From Paraburkholderia sp. Tr-20389 (GTDB taxonomy: Bacteria > Pseudomonadota > Gammaproteobacteria > Burkholderiales > Burkholderiaceae): DNA of 64,000 nucleotides. Shown here in pieces: positions 18,048-27,286 of this stretch. The translations under genes were made by a program, and so were the position numbers. Every line of letters begins with the position of its first letter. The stretch's first letter is position 1. The stretch covers positions 744,001-808,000 of the forward strand of contig NZ_JAAGPD010000001.1 of the NCBI RefSeq assembly GCF_017104565.1, read 5' to 3'. The notes below the pieces were generated by a model, which had not been told where the DNA came from, did not search any database, and was given only the letters and a program-made list of their open reading frames with translations.

Positions 18048-18138
18048 TTTGCCTTGCACGATTGTCGCAGAAAATGCGTCGAGCGAAAGCATTGCAATAG
18101 TACGAGACCGCTTTACCAGTCGAATTGAACCCCGGCAA

Positions 18139-18183
18139 TTGACGCGTTCCCCGCCTCACCTTTATAGTTGGAAAACGTTTTCC
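18139..18183 (+). promoter_or_regulatory. udh promoter with overlapping perfect operator
   Basis: A sigma-70 promoter reads TTGACG (18139-18144), 18-base spacer, TATAGT (18163-18168). Directly after the -10, at the expected transcription start, is the perfect 14-base palindrome GGAAAACGTTTTCC (18170-18183), the typical position for repression by a LacI-family protein. Confidence 0.8.
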
Positions 18184-18205
18184 TGAATTTATCGAAGGAT
18201 CATCC

Positions 18206-19039
18206 ATGAACGAGACATCTTCCGTGCCGCGCAAGCCGTTCCGCCGTCTTCTGCTGACGGGCGCGGGCGGCAATCTGGGCCGCCAGCTGCGCGACGCGCT
18301 GGCCGCATGGGCCGACATCGTGCGCGTGAGCGACATCGTCGCCGTGAGCGCGGCGGCTGCGCACGAAGAAGCAAGCGTCGTCGATCTGGCGGACCGCGAG
18401 GCCGTGATGCACATGGTCGAAGGCGTGGACGCGATCGTGCATCTGGGCGGCATTTCGATCGACGCACCGTTCGACGATCTGATCGAAGCGAACATTCGCG
18501 GCACGTACAACCTGTACGAAGCCGCGCGCAAGCATGGCGTGAAGCGCGTCGTGTTCGCCAGCTCGAATCACGCGATCGGCTTTCATCCCGTCACGGAAGT
18601 GCTCGACACGGATGCGCCCCAGCGTCCCGACAGCCTGTACGGGGTGACGAAGTGCTTCGGCGAGTCGCTGTCGCGCTACTACTTCGATCGCTTCGGCATC
18701 GAGACGGTGTGTCTGCGAATTGGTTCGTCGTTCGAAGAACCGAAGAATCCGCGCATGCTCGTCACGTATCTGAGCTATCGCGACTTCATCGAACTGGTGC
18801 GCTGCTCGCTGTTCACGAACCGTGTCGGCCATGCTGTGGTTTATGGCGCGTCGGACAATCCCGTCAAGTGGTGGGACAACACGAAAGCGGGCTTTCTCGG
18901 CTTCCGTCCGCGCGACAGCTCGGTGCAGTTCGCGGAACGCTTCCCCGTCACCGCGCCGACGCCCGAATACGATGATCCGGCGCAACGCTTCCAGGGCGGC
19001 GCATTCGTGCTCGGCGAACCGATGGAACGCAAGGCCTGA
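18206..19039 (+). CDS. udh: Uronate dehydrogenase
   Basis: NAD-dependent dehydrogenase of 277 residues that oxidises galacturonate or glucuronate to the aldarolactone, the first step of the oxidative hexuronate pathway. It aligns by eye along its length with Pseudomonas syringae Udh: Rossmann motif TGAGGNLG (18-25), SSNHAIGF (119-126), catalytic YGVTK (Y145, K149) and the late block YGASDN followed by WWDN. GAAGGA precedes the ATG. The start lies 22 bases after a strong operator. Later pathway enzymes (lactone hydrolysis, aldarate dehydratase) are not in the window. Confidence 0.93.
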   Translation: MNETSSVPRKPFRRLLLTGAGGNLGRQLRDALAAWADIVRVSDIVAVSAAAAHEEASVVDLADREAVMHMVEGVDAIVHLGGISIDAPFDDLIEANIRGTYNLYEAARKHGVKRVVFASSNHAIGFHPVTEVLDTDAPQRPDSLYGVTKCFGESLSRYYFDRFGIETVCLRIGSSFEEPKNPRMLVTYLSYRDFIELVRCSLFTNRVGHAVVYGASDNPVKWWDNTKAGFLGFRPRDSSVQFAERFPVTAPTPEYDDPAQRFQGGAFVLGEPMERKA

Positions 19040-19237
19040 AGCACTTTCGGGCAGATAGAGGGTGCCGCGCAAGGCGGCATTCGGCAGTCAAATGGGCGCG
19101 CGGTGCAGGCACGGATCTGCATCGCGCGTCAACCTCGGATCGGCTGGTCTGATTTATTTTTCGCAGCCGCAATGCATTGCAGGTGAAGTTTCGCAGCGTG
19201 TACCATGTCACCAGGGCAAAACCCTTGGAGGATGATC

Positions 19238-19543
19238 ATGGACAGGCATGCAGTGCATTACAGGCGCCACGTCATCATCCCACTTGCGTCCGTGGGCGCT
19301 CGCGGATACGCGGCCAGCGTGTTCGTCACCGGCCCGAGCGGGCGGCGTAAAGCCTTTGGCATCCTCGGTTACTTTTCTTCCGAGGAAGAGGCGATCGAGT
19401 ACGCGACGTCATGCGCAAAAGCCCGCATCGAGGGCAATCTGATGCCGGGTTTGCCGCGCAAGCTCAGTGCGATGCGGCACTGGTTCCTGCGCCACGGCAT
19501 CCGCCGTCAAAACGGGTTGTCCGCAGCCAATCCCTGGGATTGA
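19238..19543 (+). CDS. Hypothetical protein
   Basis: A 101-residue basic protein that I recognise only as the kind of short protein common in Burkholderiaceae. The start at 19238 follows GGAGG by 6 bases; the nearer ATG at 19232 abuts the ribosome site. It has a beta-rich front half (VIIPLASVGARGYAASVFV) then FSSEEEAIEYA, resembling small stress-related DUF proteins. No signal peptide. It stands alone between udh and the repeat-containing membrane protein. Confidence 0.65.
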   Translation: MDRHAVHYRRHVIIPLASVGARGYAASVFVTGPSGRRKAFGILGYFSSEEEAIEYATSCAKARIEGNLMPGLPRKLSAMRHWFLRHGIRRQNGLSAANPWD

Positions 19544-19834
19544 TCGGACAATTTATCGTGCAATTAGCGCGTCATTTTTGACGCGCGTTCTCGACACGCA
19601 AACTAAACCGAAGCGTCCGACAATCAGAGAAGCTTCGACACGCCGCGTTGCATATGCATGGCACGCGTGGCGTTCATCGCCGCCCTGGCCCGCGTCGGGG
19701 ACTCGATTCTCTGGCTGTCGTCCGCCTGTTTTCCACCTTTCAGGCCTGCCAATTGCTGGTTTTTGTCTGAATAAAAGACGCGAGCAATCGCTTAAACTGG
19801 CCGGCTCACGTCATTCGAAACACTGTCAGTACGT

Positions 19835-20689
19835 ATGATGACCACCCGAAAGATATTGATGATTCTCGCCGGGCTCGTGCTCGGCGCGGCATTGACCACC
19901 TACCTCATGGTGCTTCAGGCGGATCGCCGCGCAACGGCCGAAGCCACAGCAGGCATGGATGAGACCGCGAGCCCTTCCGCCGCCGATTCGCGCGTCAGCG
20001 AAAATCATGTGACGGAAGGCAGCATCGGCTCGTCAACGCCGCCGCGCCCGCCCACGAAGAATGCAGCCGTCGCGCCGCAGCCGGTCATGCCTGCGCCCGT
20101 TCCGGCACCTGCACCGATGGCTGCCGCACCGGCAGCGCCCGCTCCGGCACCTGCGCCGAGCACCGCTATTACGGAGCAGGCACAACCGCAGCCGCAACCA
20201 GCGCCCGCGCCGTCGGCGGCCGTCGCTTCCGTGAACGTACCCAACGCAGCCACTCCGAAGGTCGTGCCGGCGCTGCGCGCGCAGCGTGGCCGCGACAACC
20301 TGGATCGCCGCTACTCGTCTCAGGGCGCGACACCGGAAACGGAAGAACTCGTGCGCCAGTCGTCCAAGCTCGATCCCTTGCTTCCGCCGCCCGCTTCGGC
20401 CGCGCCACCTAGCCTCAACAGCGCGAACATGGATCAGCACAACACGTATCGCGGTTCGTACCACTCCGGCGCTACGCAGACGGATCAGCTCGTGCACGAT
20501 TCGGCCAAGCTCGATCCTTCGCTGCCGCCGCCCGATATGGCCGCAGTACGCGCCGCGACGGAGAAGCAGCAACGCAGCACGACGAAGCCCGTTACGAATA
20601 CGAACACGAATCCCGTTGCCGCCGCGCTGACCGACCAGCTCGTGCGCGACTCGGCCAAGCTCGATCCGTCGCTTCCGCCGCCGAAGTAA
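19835..20689 (+). CDS. Membrane-anchored Pro/Ala-rich protein with three 18-residue repeats
   Basis: A 284-residue protein with an N-terminal hydrophobic anchor (about 6-26) and the rest predicted outside the cytoplasm. A Pro/Ala/Gln-rich stretch (about 68-130) resembles a periplasm-spanning linker. The C-terminal part contains three copies of an 18-residue motif of the form T-[DE]-[QE]-LV-x-x-S-[AS]-KLDP-x-LPPP at 169-186, 216-233 and 266-283, spaced 47 and 50 residues apart. I do not recognise the family. The ribosome site before 19835 is weak; 19838 is an equally good start. A strong terminator follows. Confidence 0.7.
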   Translation: MMTTRKILMILAGLVLGAALTTYLMVLQADRRATAEATAGMDETASPSAADSRVSENHVTEGSIGSSTPPRPPTKNAAVAPQPVMPAPVPAPAPMAAAPAAPAPAPAPSTAITEQAQPQPQPAPAPSAAVASVNVPNAATPKVVPALRAQRGRDNLDRRYSSQGATPETEELVRQSSKLDPLLPPPASAAPPSLNSANMDQHNTYRGSYHSGATQTDQLVHDSAKLDPSLPPPDMAAVRAATEKQQRSTTKPVTNTNTNPVAAALTDQLVRDSAKLDPSLPPPK

Positions 20690-20733
20690 CCGGCTTCAAA
20701 ACGGCAGCGCAGAAAGCCGTCGATTTCAAATCA

Positions 20734-20777
20734 CAACAGCGCCGTTGCATTCGCAGCGGCGCTGTTGTTTTTTGTTT
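20734..20777 (+). terminator. Rho-independent terminator
   Basis: An 11-base-pair stem (20734-20744 with 20757-20767, arms CAACAGCGCCG and its complement) is followed by TTTTTTGTTT. It ends transcription of the repeat-containing membrane protein, before the convergent SDR gene. Confidence 0.9.
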
Positions 20778-20815
20778 CGTCAGATCAATGACGATTCGTC
20801 TCCTTCACACCCTCA

Positions 20816-21673
20816 TCAAACCGGAAAGTCAGTGGATTGCGACAACGCTTTCCACGTCTCCGTTTCCGTCGTCACGAACGCGTTCTTTTCGGCAATCGCC
20901 TTCAACGTGTCGGTGCCGAGCGGCAAACGCAGCGGCGGCGTTTGCGCATCGACGAGCGTCACCATCGCCGTCGCGAGCTTGTCCGGATCGCCCGGCTGGT
21001 TGTGGTTCATGCCGACCGCAAAGCGGCGCACCTTGCCCGACGTATCGTCGTAGTCGTCGATGATTTCCTTGCCGACGACCAGCGACGACGCATCCAGGAA
21101 GTCCGTGCGGAAATAGCCCGGTTCGACGACGGTCGCGTGAATGCCGAGCGGCTTCAACTCCGCGTGCAGCGATTCCGTGATGCCTTCGACGGCGAACTTC
21201 GTCGAGCTGTACACGCCGAAGCCCGCACCCGCGCGGTAACCGCCGATCGACGACATGTTGATCACATGCCCCGAGCGCTGCTTGCGCATGACGGGCAACA
21301 CGGCGCGCGTCACATTCAGCAGACCAAAGACGTTGGTGTCGTACATGCGGCGCACGTCGGCATCGCTCGATTCCTCGACGGCCGCCAGCAGACCGAACCC
21401 CGCGTTGTTGATCAGCACATCGATCCGGCCGAACTTCTCGACAGCAGCTTCGACGGCCGCTTTCGCTTGCGCCTCGTCGGTCACGTCGAGCGCGACGGGC
21501 AACAAAGCAGGCGACTCGCCCAGCCGCTCGACGATCGCGGCTGCGTTGCGGCCCGCGGCGACGACGGCGTTGCCGTCGGCCAGCGCCGCCTTCGCGATCA
21601 GCGCGCCCAGACCGCGCGATGCGCCCGTGATGAACCAGACGCGCTTGAACTGCTGTTTCGTGACGTTGCTCAT
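20816..21673 (-). CDS. SDR-family oxidoreductase
   Basis: Classical short-chain dehydrogenase of 285 residues: TGASRGLG near 16-23, NNAG near 90, catalytic serine in NMSSIGG and YSSTK (Y and K of YxxxK). An AGGAG site precedes the start. The family reduces or oxidises varied carbonyls and the substrate cannot be named. It is divergent from the LysR gene at 21792, which probably controls it. Confidence 0.9.
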   Translation of the reverse strand: MSNVTKQQFKRVWFITGASRGLGALIAKAALADGNAVVAAGRNAAAIVERLGESPALLPVALDVTDEAQAKAAVEAAVEKFGRIDVLINNAGFGLLAAVEESSDADVRRMYDTNVFGLLNVTRAVLPVMRKQRSGHVINMSSIGGYRAGAGFGVYSSTKFAVEGITESLHAELKPLGIHATVVEPGYFRTDFLDASSLVVGKEIIDDYDDTSGKVRRFAVGMNHNQPGDPDKLATAMVTLVDAQTPPLRLPLGTDTLKAIAEKNAFVTTETETWKALSQSTDFPV

Positions 21674-21744
21674 TTGCTGCTCCTACGTTCGTGGTGAAAG
21701 TGAAACGAAGAATAGGACGTCCGATTCGCATAAACTAGCCATCT

Positions 21745-21761
21745 ATTACTGGAGTGATAAT
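21745..21761. promoter_or_regulatory. Possible LysR-type box in the SDR/LysR divergent promoter
   Basis: The sequence from 21745 to 21761 is an imperfect ATTA-N9-TAAT dyad in the 118-base gap between the divergent genes, of the T-N11-A form bound by LysR regulators. The rest of the gap is AT-rich, as expected for promoters. Confidence 0.4.
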
Positions 21762-21791
21762 CAACTTTAATTTGCTAATCGGAGAACGCAG

Positions 21792-22721
21792 ATGAACGAG
21801 GTCCGCGCCATCTCGATCTTTGTCCGCGCGGCGACGCTCGGCAATCTGCGCAAGGCCGCCGTCGATCAGGGCATTTCCCCGCAGGCCGCCAGCCATGCGG
21901 TGATGCAGCTCGAAAAGTCGCTCGGGGTGCGCCTGTTTCACCGGACCACGCGCAAGCTGAGCCTGACGGAAGAAGGCGAGCGCCTGCTGCAAAGCGTGGA
22001 GCCCGCGCTGGCGACGCTGTCGTCGGCTATCGACGACGCTCGTCGCGCGAAAGACGAAGTCGCCGGCCCATTGCGCGTGAGCGCGCCGATGGCGCTCGGA
22101 CGCGCCGTGCTGTGGCCGGCCGTTCTCGAATTCGCGGCGCTTTATCCCGACGTGCAGCTAGACGTGCGTTTCGACGATCACTTCACAGATCTCGTCAGCG
22201 ACCGCGCGGACGTGGGTTTTCGCGGCGGTTCACCGCCTTCGGGCGGCGCAATTGCGCGGCGGCTGCTGCCCATTCAATTGATCGTGTGCGCGTCGCCCTC
22301 TTATATCGAACGACACGGCAAACCGATGTCCGTCGACGAACTCGACGCGCATCGCTGCACCGGCTATCGACGCGCGAACACAGGCAAGCTGGCGCCGTGG
22401 GAATTTCTGATCGGCAATGAAATCGTCTATCGCGACGTGGCGGCGACGCTGTGTGCGAACGATATCGATGCGGAGACGGCGGCCGTGCTGGCGGGTTTGG
22501 CGATTGGTCAACTCGGAAGTTTTTCGGCCGTCGAGCACATACGCAGCGGCCGGCTCGTGCCGTTGCTCACGCAACACGTGACGCAGCGCGAATCGATCTA
22601 CATCTACTACCGACATCGCACCGAGCAGCCGCTGCGTGTGCGGACCTTCATCGACTTCATGATCGAGCGGCTCGCGGATAACCGGAACTACTTTCTCGAT
22701 TCCGCCGAACTGCGCGCGTAG
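21792..22721 (+). CDS. LysR-family transcriptional regulator
   Basis: LysR regulator of 309 residues. The HTH lies at about 17-37 (NLRKAAVDQGISPQAASHAV), followed by a substrate-binding-like domain. GGAGA precedes the ATG. Divergent orientation to the SDR gene suggests it regulates that gene and itself. The inducer is unknown. Confidence 0.92.
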   Translation: MNEVRAISIFVRAATLGNLRKAAVDQGISPQAASHAVMQLEKSLGVRLFHRTTRKLSLTEEGERLLQSVEPALATLSSAIDDARRAKDEVAGPLRVSAPMALGRAVLWPAVLEFAALYPDVQLDVRFDDHFTDLVSDRADVGFRGGSPPSGGAIARRLLPIQLIVCASPSYIERHGKPMSVDELDAHRCTGYRRANTGKLAPWEFLIGNEIVYRDVAATLCANDIDAETAAVLAGLAIGQLGSFSAVEHIRSGRLVPLLTQHVTQRESIYIYYRHRTEQPLRVRTFIDFMIERLADNRNYFLDSAELRA

Positions 22722-22724
22722 GGC

Positions 22725-22769
22725 AAAAACAGTCGCGCGCTTCCACGCAGACGGCGGGAAGCGCGCGAC
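22725..22769 (-). terminator. Terminator of the aminopeptidase gene
   Basis: A 13-base-pair stem (22732-22744 with 22757-22769) read on the minus strand is followed by TGTTTTTG. It lies about 25 bases after the aminopeptidase stop and just beyond the convergent LysR stop, so it may serve both. Confidence 0.8.
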
Positions 22770-22793
22770 ACGTTACGGCTCAGCCCATGCGCC

Positions 22794-24965
22794 TCACTGC
22801 GTCTTGCTACGCGGCTTCAGCTTGCCCTGATAACGCAGGATCGGACGAACCGTCTCGACCTGCGGCGCGACCAGCAACTGACGACGCGCCATTGCACTCA
22901 CAGGCGGCGTGATCGAGCCGATCGTCGTGGCACGCGACGGATCGGCGAGGCCCGAATTCACGAGCATCTTCGCTTCCATCTGCAGGTTGGTCAGCAGCAC
23001 GGGATCCGTCAACGCGCTGCTTTGCGCGAGCAACTGACTCCACGCGTTGTCGCCGTAGTTCGTCACGTAGTAGTCGAGTCCGCTCGGGTCCGCGACGACG
23101 GCCGAGCAGCCGTTGACCCGCACCTGCGTCTGCGTGTCCGACAGCGCGACCGTCTTGCGCCGCGCGAGACCTTCGCCGTATGCGAGTGTCAACGGAATCG
23201 TCCATTGAATGCCCGGATACAGGTTCTGGTTCGGATACGGCGACTGCTTGAGCGTGACGACCGTCTGGTTGCTGGTCAGATCGCACTGCGTATCGAGCGA
23301 CACGAGCGGCACGCCCGTTTGCCGCACGAAGCTGTCGCCGATCGCGACCATCGGCTCGCCGCTCACTTTCGCGAGTTCGTCCCACAGACGCTTCGGCGTC
23401 GAATTGCCGAGCGCGTAGTCGGCCAGATATGACTGCAGACCCTTGCGCATCACGCCGTCGCCGAGATAGTTCTCGAGCATCTTCAGCACGATGCCGCCCT
23501 TGTCGTACGTGAACGGGCTGGCGCTCAACACGAAGTCGTTCGACGCCCAGTCGTTGAAGTTCGGCTGCACCGGGAACGAGGTGTTTCGCAGATCGCGCGA
23601 CATCACCGCGTACTTGGTCTTCACTTCGTCGACCCAGCTGAAGCGATCGGGGAAGAACAGGATCTTCGTTCTGTTCTCGAAGTACGTCGCAAACGATTCG
23701 TTCATCCACACGTCGTCCCACCAGTCGAGCGTCACGAGATCGCCGAACCACTGGTGCGCGGCTTCATGCGTGAGCACCGTCACGCCATAGTCGGACATCG
23801 ACGTGCCGGGCGGCGGAAGGATGTCGTCGGCGAATTCGAGAATGGCGCCCCAGTTCTCCATCCCACCGAAGTTCAGATCCTTCTGCTCCTTGAACGCGTC
23901 GTTGGCGGCGATCGTGTCGAACTTCGTCAGCGGCAGCGGGATGCCCGTGTAGCGATAGTAGTAATCGAGCGCCTGCTTGGTCTGCTGCATCGCGGGCACG
24001 GCCCAGTCGCGCATGCCGGGCGGCGTGAAGATCCGCAGATGCAGATTCTTGCCGTCCTTCAGCGGACTCACGAAGTCGTCTTCAAGCGTATCGAACATGC
24101 CGCCGCCAAAGAACAGCAGATACTGCGGCATCGGCGGCGTCTTCTCGAACGTCACGCGCTTGTAGCCGCTGTCCACGTTGACGGACGGCCCCTCCGCGGC
24201 ATTCGACACGACGCGCCAGTTCTGCGGCACTTCCGCCGACACTTCATACGTCATGCGGAACGCCGGCTCGTCCCAGCCTGGAAACCATTGGCGCGCGAGA
24301 TTGGTTTCGCCTTGCGTGAGGATCGCACCGCTCGTCGTGCCGTCGGTTCCCTTCAGGTCGACGCGGAACACGCCTTCCGCTGCCGAGCAGCCGGGATACG
24401 GATCATCGCCGCAACTGCCGCCTGTTTTCGTTGCGGGGTCGTCGTAGGTCTTGAAGTTGATGATGCCGGACCATTCCATATGCAGCGAGTAGTTGCCGGG
24501 ACGAATCTGCCCGCTGATGGGCCGCAGTTGATAGAAGTCGCCGTCGTCCTGCGGCGTGGCGATCAACTGGATGTTGCCCGGCTGCAGCGTCGTCTTGCCG
24601 TTGACGAACTTGATGCGGTGCCCCGCAATCACGATCTGATCGACGCTCTTCGTCACCTTGATCTCGACATCCGCGCGGCCGTCGAAGGTCGACAGCGCGG
24701 GGTTCGGCCTGAACCACAGCTTGTAGTTGATCGGCTTGACGGTGTCGGGCAGCTCGACGGGCGGCACCGTCTTGTTGACCGACGCATCGGCGACGATGGG
24801 CGACGTCGGCGCCGCCAGCGCCGGTTGCGACGCGGGCACGGTCGCGCCCGTCTGCGCCGTTTTGCTCGACGTCATACCTCCATCGTCTCCGCCACCACAT
24901 GCACCCAATGCCAGCGTGGCAGCCAGCATCACGCACTGCACCTTTAACCGAAAACATGATCGCAT
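22794..24965 (-). CDS. M1-family zinc aminopeptidase, predicted lipoprotein
   Basis: Peptidase of 723 residues that would remove N-terminal residues from peptides. The M1 signatures are complete: GGMEN (367-371), HEAAH (400-404) and the third zinc ligand E423 in NESFATYF. The N-terminus is a lipoprotein signal with lipobox LGAC and lipidation at C23, followed by a Ser/Pro-rich linker, so it should sit in the envelope rather than the cytoplasm. It is shorter than E. coli PepN (about 870) and may lack part of the C-terminal domain. An AAGGAC site precedes the start. Confidence 0.92.
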   Translation of the reverse strand: MRSCFRLKVQCVMLAATLALGACGGGDDGGMTSSKTAQTGATVPASQPALAAPTSPIVADASVNKTVPPVELPDTVKPINYKLWFRPNPALSTFDGRADVEIKVTKSVDQIVIAGHRIKFVNGKTTLQPGNIQLIATPQDDGDFYQLRPISGQIRPGNYSLHMEWSGIINFKTYDDPATKTGGSCGDDPYPGCSAAEGVFRVDLKGTDGTTSGAILTQGETNLARQWFPGWDEPAFRMTYEVSAEVPQNWRVVSNAAEGPSVNVDSGYKRVTFEKTPPMPQYLLFFGGGMFDTLEDDFVSPLKDGKNLHLRIFTPPGMRDWAVPAMQQTKQALDYYYRYTGIPLPLTKFDTIAANDAFKEQKDLNFGGMENWGAILEFADDILPPPGTSMSDYGVTVLTHEAAHQWFGDLVTLDWWDDVWMNESFATYFENRTKILFFPDRFSWVDEVKTKYAVMSRDLRNTSFPVQPNFNDWASNDFVLSASPFTYDKGGIVLKMLENYLGDGVMRKGLQSYLADYALGNSTPKRLWDELAKVSGEPMVAIGDSFVRQTGVPLVSLDTQCDLTSNQTVVTLKQSPYPNQNLYPGIQWTIPLTLAYGEGLARRKTVALSDTQTQVRVNGCSAVVADPSGLDYYVTNYGDNAWSQLLAQSSALTDPVLLTNLQMEAKMLVNSGLADPSRATTIGSITPPVSAMARRQLLVAPQVETVRPILRYQGKLKPRSKTQ

Positions 24966-25534
24966 GATTCGTCCTTATCGGATAAAGCAGCTCTGGAAAT
25001 GTGTGGTTATGGCTCTCGCTTTTTAATTAGAAAAAATCGCGAAAAAAGGTCCCCCTCACGCGCTTTAAGGCGAATGAAAGAATTGCAATAAACAGACGAA
25101 AAAAGGCCTCGACCTGATTCGTCGATATTTACCGTTTAAAACGTGAGCTAGAGAAAAATTTACGGCGTGACGACGGCGAAGACCGCTTCCGCCGTACGTG
25201 TACAGACTCGCATGGCCGACCACGGGCGCATCACGATTGCGATATGCCCGCTTCTAATGACTGTCAGCTTACGATGAGCGGTAGATTAGTTGGCTAAACG
25301 TTAGCGTGTCAACTTTCATTACAAAATATTTCCCCATCTTTATTGCTATGCCTTTTGATTATTTTTTATTCCATCTGGATTAACCGTCCGGGTATCGATT
25401 TTGCGCGACGGGATTGGTCTATTTCCGGACCCGATTAAATCGGGTTTCTGTTCATTTTCAAATCCGCGCCAATGCGGGTAATCGCGATTAACAAAACGCA
25501 TTCGACAGCTCATGCACACTCCAATTGATCAGGA
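24966..25534. other. AT-rich intergenic region with a short hairpin
   Basis: This 569-base gap is clearly poorer in GC than its surroundings and contains no convincing gene on either strand. It must carry the divergent promoters of the aminopeptidase and EAL genes. A hairpin CCCGAT/ATCGGG (25430-25435 with 25439-25444) followed by TTTCTGTT lies about 90 bases before the EAL gene and could attenuate it; the stem is short and this is uncertain. Confidence 0.5.
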
Positions 25535-27256
25535 ATGCCACGCGAATCGGCCGCAGGTTTCGGGTCTCGCACGAAACAGTTTGCGAATGGGTCGCATGCT
25601 ATATTTATCGGACGAAAGCAGCACTGCTCCCACGCTCCGATACTGCCATCGGGCCCCGATGTGACCACGCTTTTTTCTTTTCGCAAATCGGCCGCAGTGG
25701 GTCGCGGCTTTACGCCAACGCTCGCGCTCGTCGTTGCCGTCGTGTGCGGCGCGTGCGTGCTCGTCACTGCCGCGCTGTGGGCGCGTCATGCAGACCAGGC
25801 GGCAATTCGCGAACGCGAAAGCCTGATTGCAGGCGACATGGTCGCGTCGATCGATCGCATTCTCGACAGCGTCGTGTCGCGCGCGCATCCCGGCTTGTCG
25901 ACCTTGCCGGGACGGCCCTGCCCGCTCGTCGAACATCGCCTGTCCGAGCTGGAGACCTACGTGCTGTATGTGCGCAGTGTCAACCTCGTAGCGAATCAGA
26001 CTATCTATTGTTCTTCGGCGCTGGGCAGTATCGATGTGCCGCTTGCCGCCTATCTGTCGCCCGCGCCTGCGCGCATCACGCTAGACCTGATCGCGGGCAC
26101 GCCGCAGCAGCCTCGGGCGCCCGTCATGCCGCTGTATGTTCCGACGAGCAAGGACACCGGCCTGCTGTACGTGGTGGAGGCCAGCTATCTCGCCGATACG
26201 CTAGCTCACGGCATGCGTTACGAAGCGGGTCAGGTGGTGCTCGTCGTATCGAATGCGCGCGCGCTCGACGCACGCGGCGAAGTGATTTCCGCCGACAGCG
26301 CCGCCGCGTGGAAAGGCACGCGCGCATCATCGCCGCGCTGGTCCTTCTCGATCGTCGTGGTCGCTGCGCCGGCGTTCGTTGCGCAAACACACTGGAAATA
26401 TGGGCTGCTGGCGAGCGCGGCCGCCATACTCGTGAATCTGCTGATCGCCGCGGCATATCTGATCGTGTTCGCGCCGCGCCGTCTGCTGCTGTCCGCCGTG
26501 CGCCGCGCATTGAAGCACGGACAATTGCACTTCGCGTATCAGCCCGTCGTCGAGATCGCCACGCGCCGCATCATGGGCGTCGAAGCGCTGATACGCTGGA
26601 CGCACCCACGCTGGGGCGCCGTGAGTCCCGCCGCGTTCATGACGGAAGTGGAGCGCAGCAGCCTGCTCGCGAGCGTCACGCGCTTCGCACTGGAGCGCAC
26701 GACCGAAGAAATCATGCAGAAGACCGATATCCGTCCCTTGCGTATCGCCGTCAACGTCGCGCCGATGGATCTCGAACGCAAGGACTTCGTCGCGGACGTG
26801 CTGGCCGTCCATGCAAAACTTCCCGCCGACATCACGCTCGTGCTCGAAGTGACGGAGCGCTTCCTGATCGACAAGCATCCGCGCACCGACGTGATCTTCA
26901 ACACGCTAAAGGCGCATGGCGTGCGCTTCGCGATCGACGACTTCGGCACGCAGCACAGCAACCTCGACCTGCTGGGCCGCTTCCCGTTCGACTACGTGAA
27001 GATCGACGGGCAGTTCGTGCGGCAAATCGACAAGCAAGGCGGCGAGCTGATTCGCGCCATCGCCGCCGTGTCGAAGCATTACGGCATGGAAGTCGTGGCC
27101 GAAGGCGTCGAAACGGAAGCGCAGCATGAAGCGCTGCGCGGCTTGGGCATTCCGTACGGACAAGGCTATTTTTATCAGCGCCCCGTGCCCGTCTCGCAGC
27201 TTTTCGTCGATACGCGCGCAAACGTGGTCGCGACGAGAACACGCGTCACGCCTTGA
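25535..27256 (+). CDS. c-di-GMP phosphodiesterase with CSS-motif sensor (CSS-EAL)
   Basis: Membrane enzyme that hydrolyses cyclic di-GMP. A first membrane helix (about 60-83) and a second (about 288-315) flank a periplasmic CSS-motif domain containing CPLVEHR and the CSS triplet (YCSSALG); in known members these cysteines form a redox-sensitive disulfide. The EAL domain follows with E350 in GVEALIRW, N in VNVAP, EVTE, DDFG and KIDGQF, so it should be active. The start is doubtful: ATG 25535 gives 573 residues with AGG only one base away, while GTG 25661 would place the first helix nearer the N-terminus. Confidence 0.88.
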   Translation: MPRESAAGFGSRTKQFANGSHAIFIGRKQHCSHAPILPSGPDVTTLFSFRKSAAVGRGFTPTLALVVAVVCGACVLVTAALWARHADQAAIRERESLIAGDMVASIDRILDSVVSRAHPGLSTLPGRPCPLVEHRLSELETYVLYVRSVNLVANQTIYCSSALGSIDVPLAAYLSPAPARITLDLIAGTPQQPRAPVMPLYVPTSKDTGLLYVVEASYLADTLAHGMRYEAGQVVLVVSNARALDARGEVISADSAAAWKGTRASSPRWSFSIVVVAAPAFVAQTHWKYGLLASAAAILVNLLIAAAYLIVFAPRRLLLSAVRRALKHGQLHFAYQPVVEIATRRIMGVEALIRWTHPRWGAVSPAAFMTEVERSSLLASVTRFALERTTEEIMQKTDIRPLRIAVNVAPMDLERKDFVADVLAVHAKLPADITLVLEVTERFLIDKHPRTDVIFNTLKAHGVRFAIDDFGTQHSNLDLLGRFPFDYVKIDGQFVRQIDKQGGELIRAIAAVSKHYGMEVVAEGVETEAQHEALRGLGIPYGQGYFYQRPVPVSQLFVDTRANVVATRTRVTP

Positions 27257-27286
27257 GCCGCGCGGCGTGAAGCATGCGACGCACCG

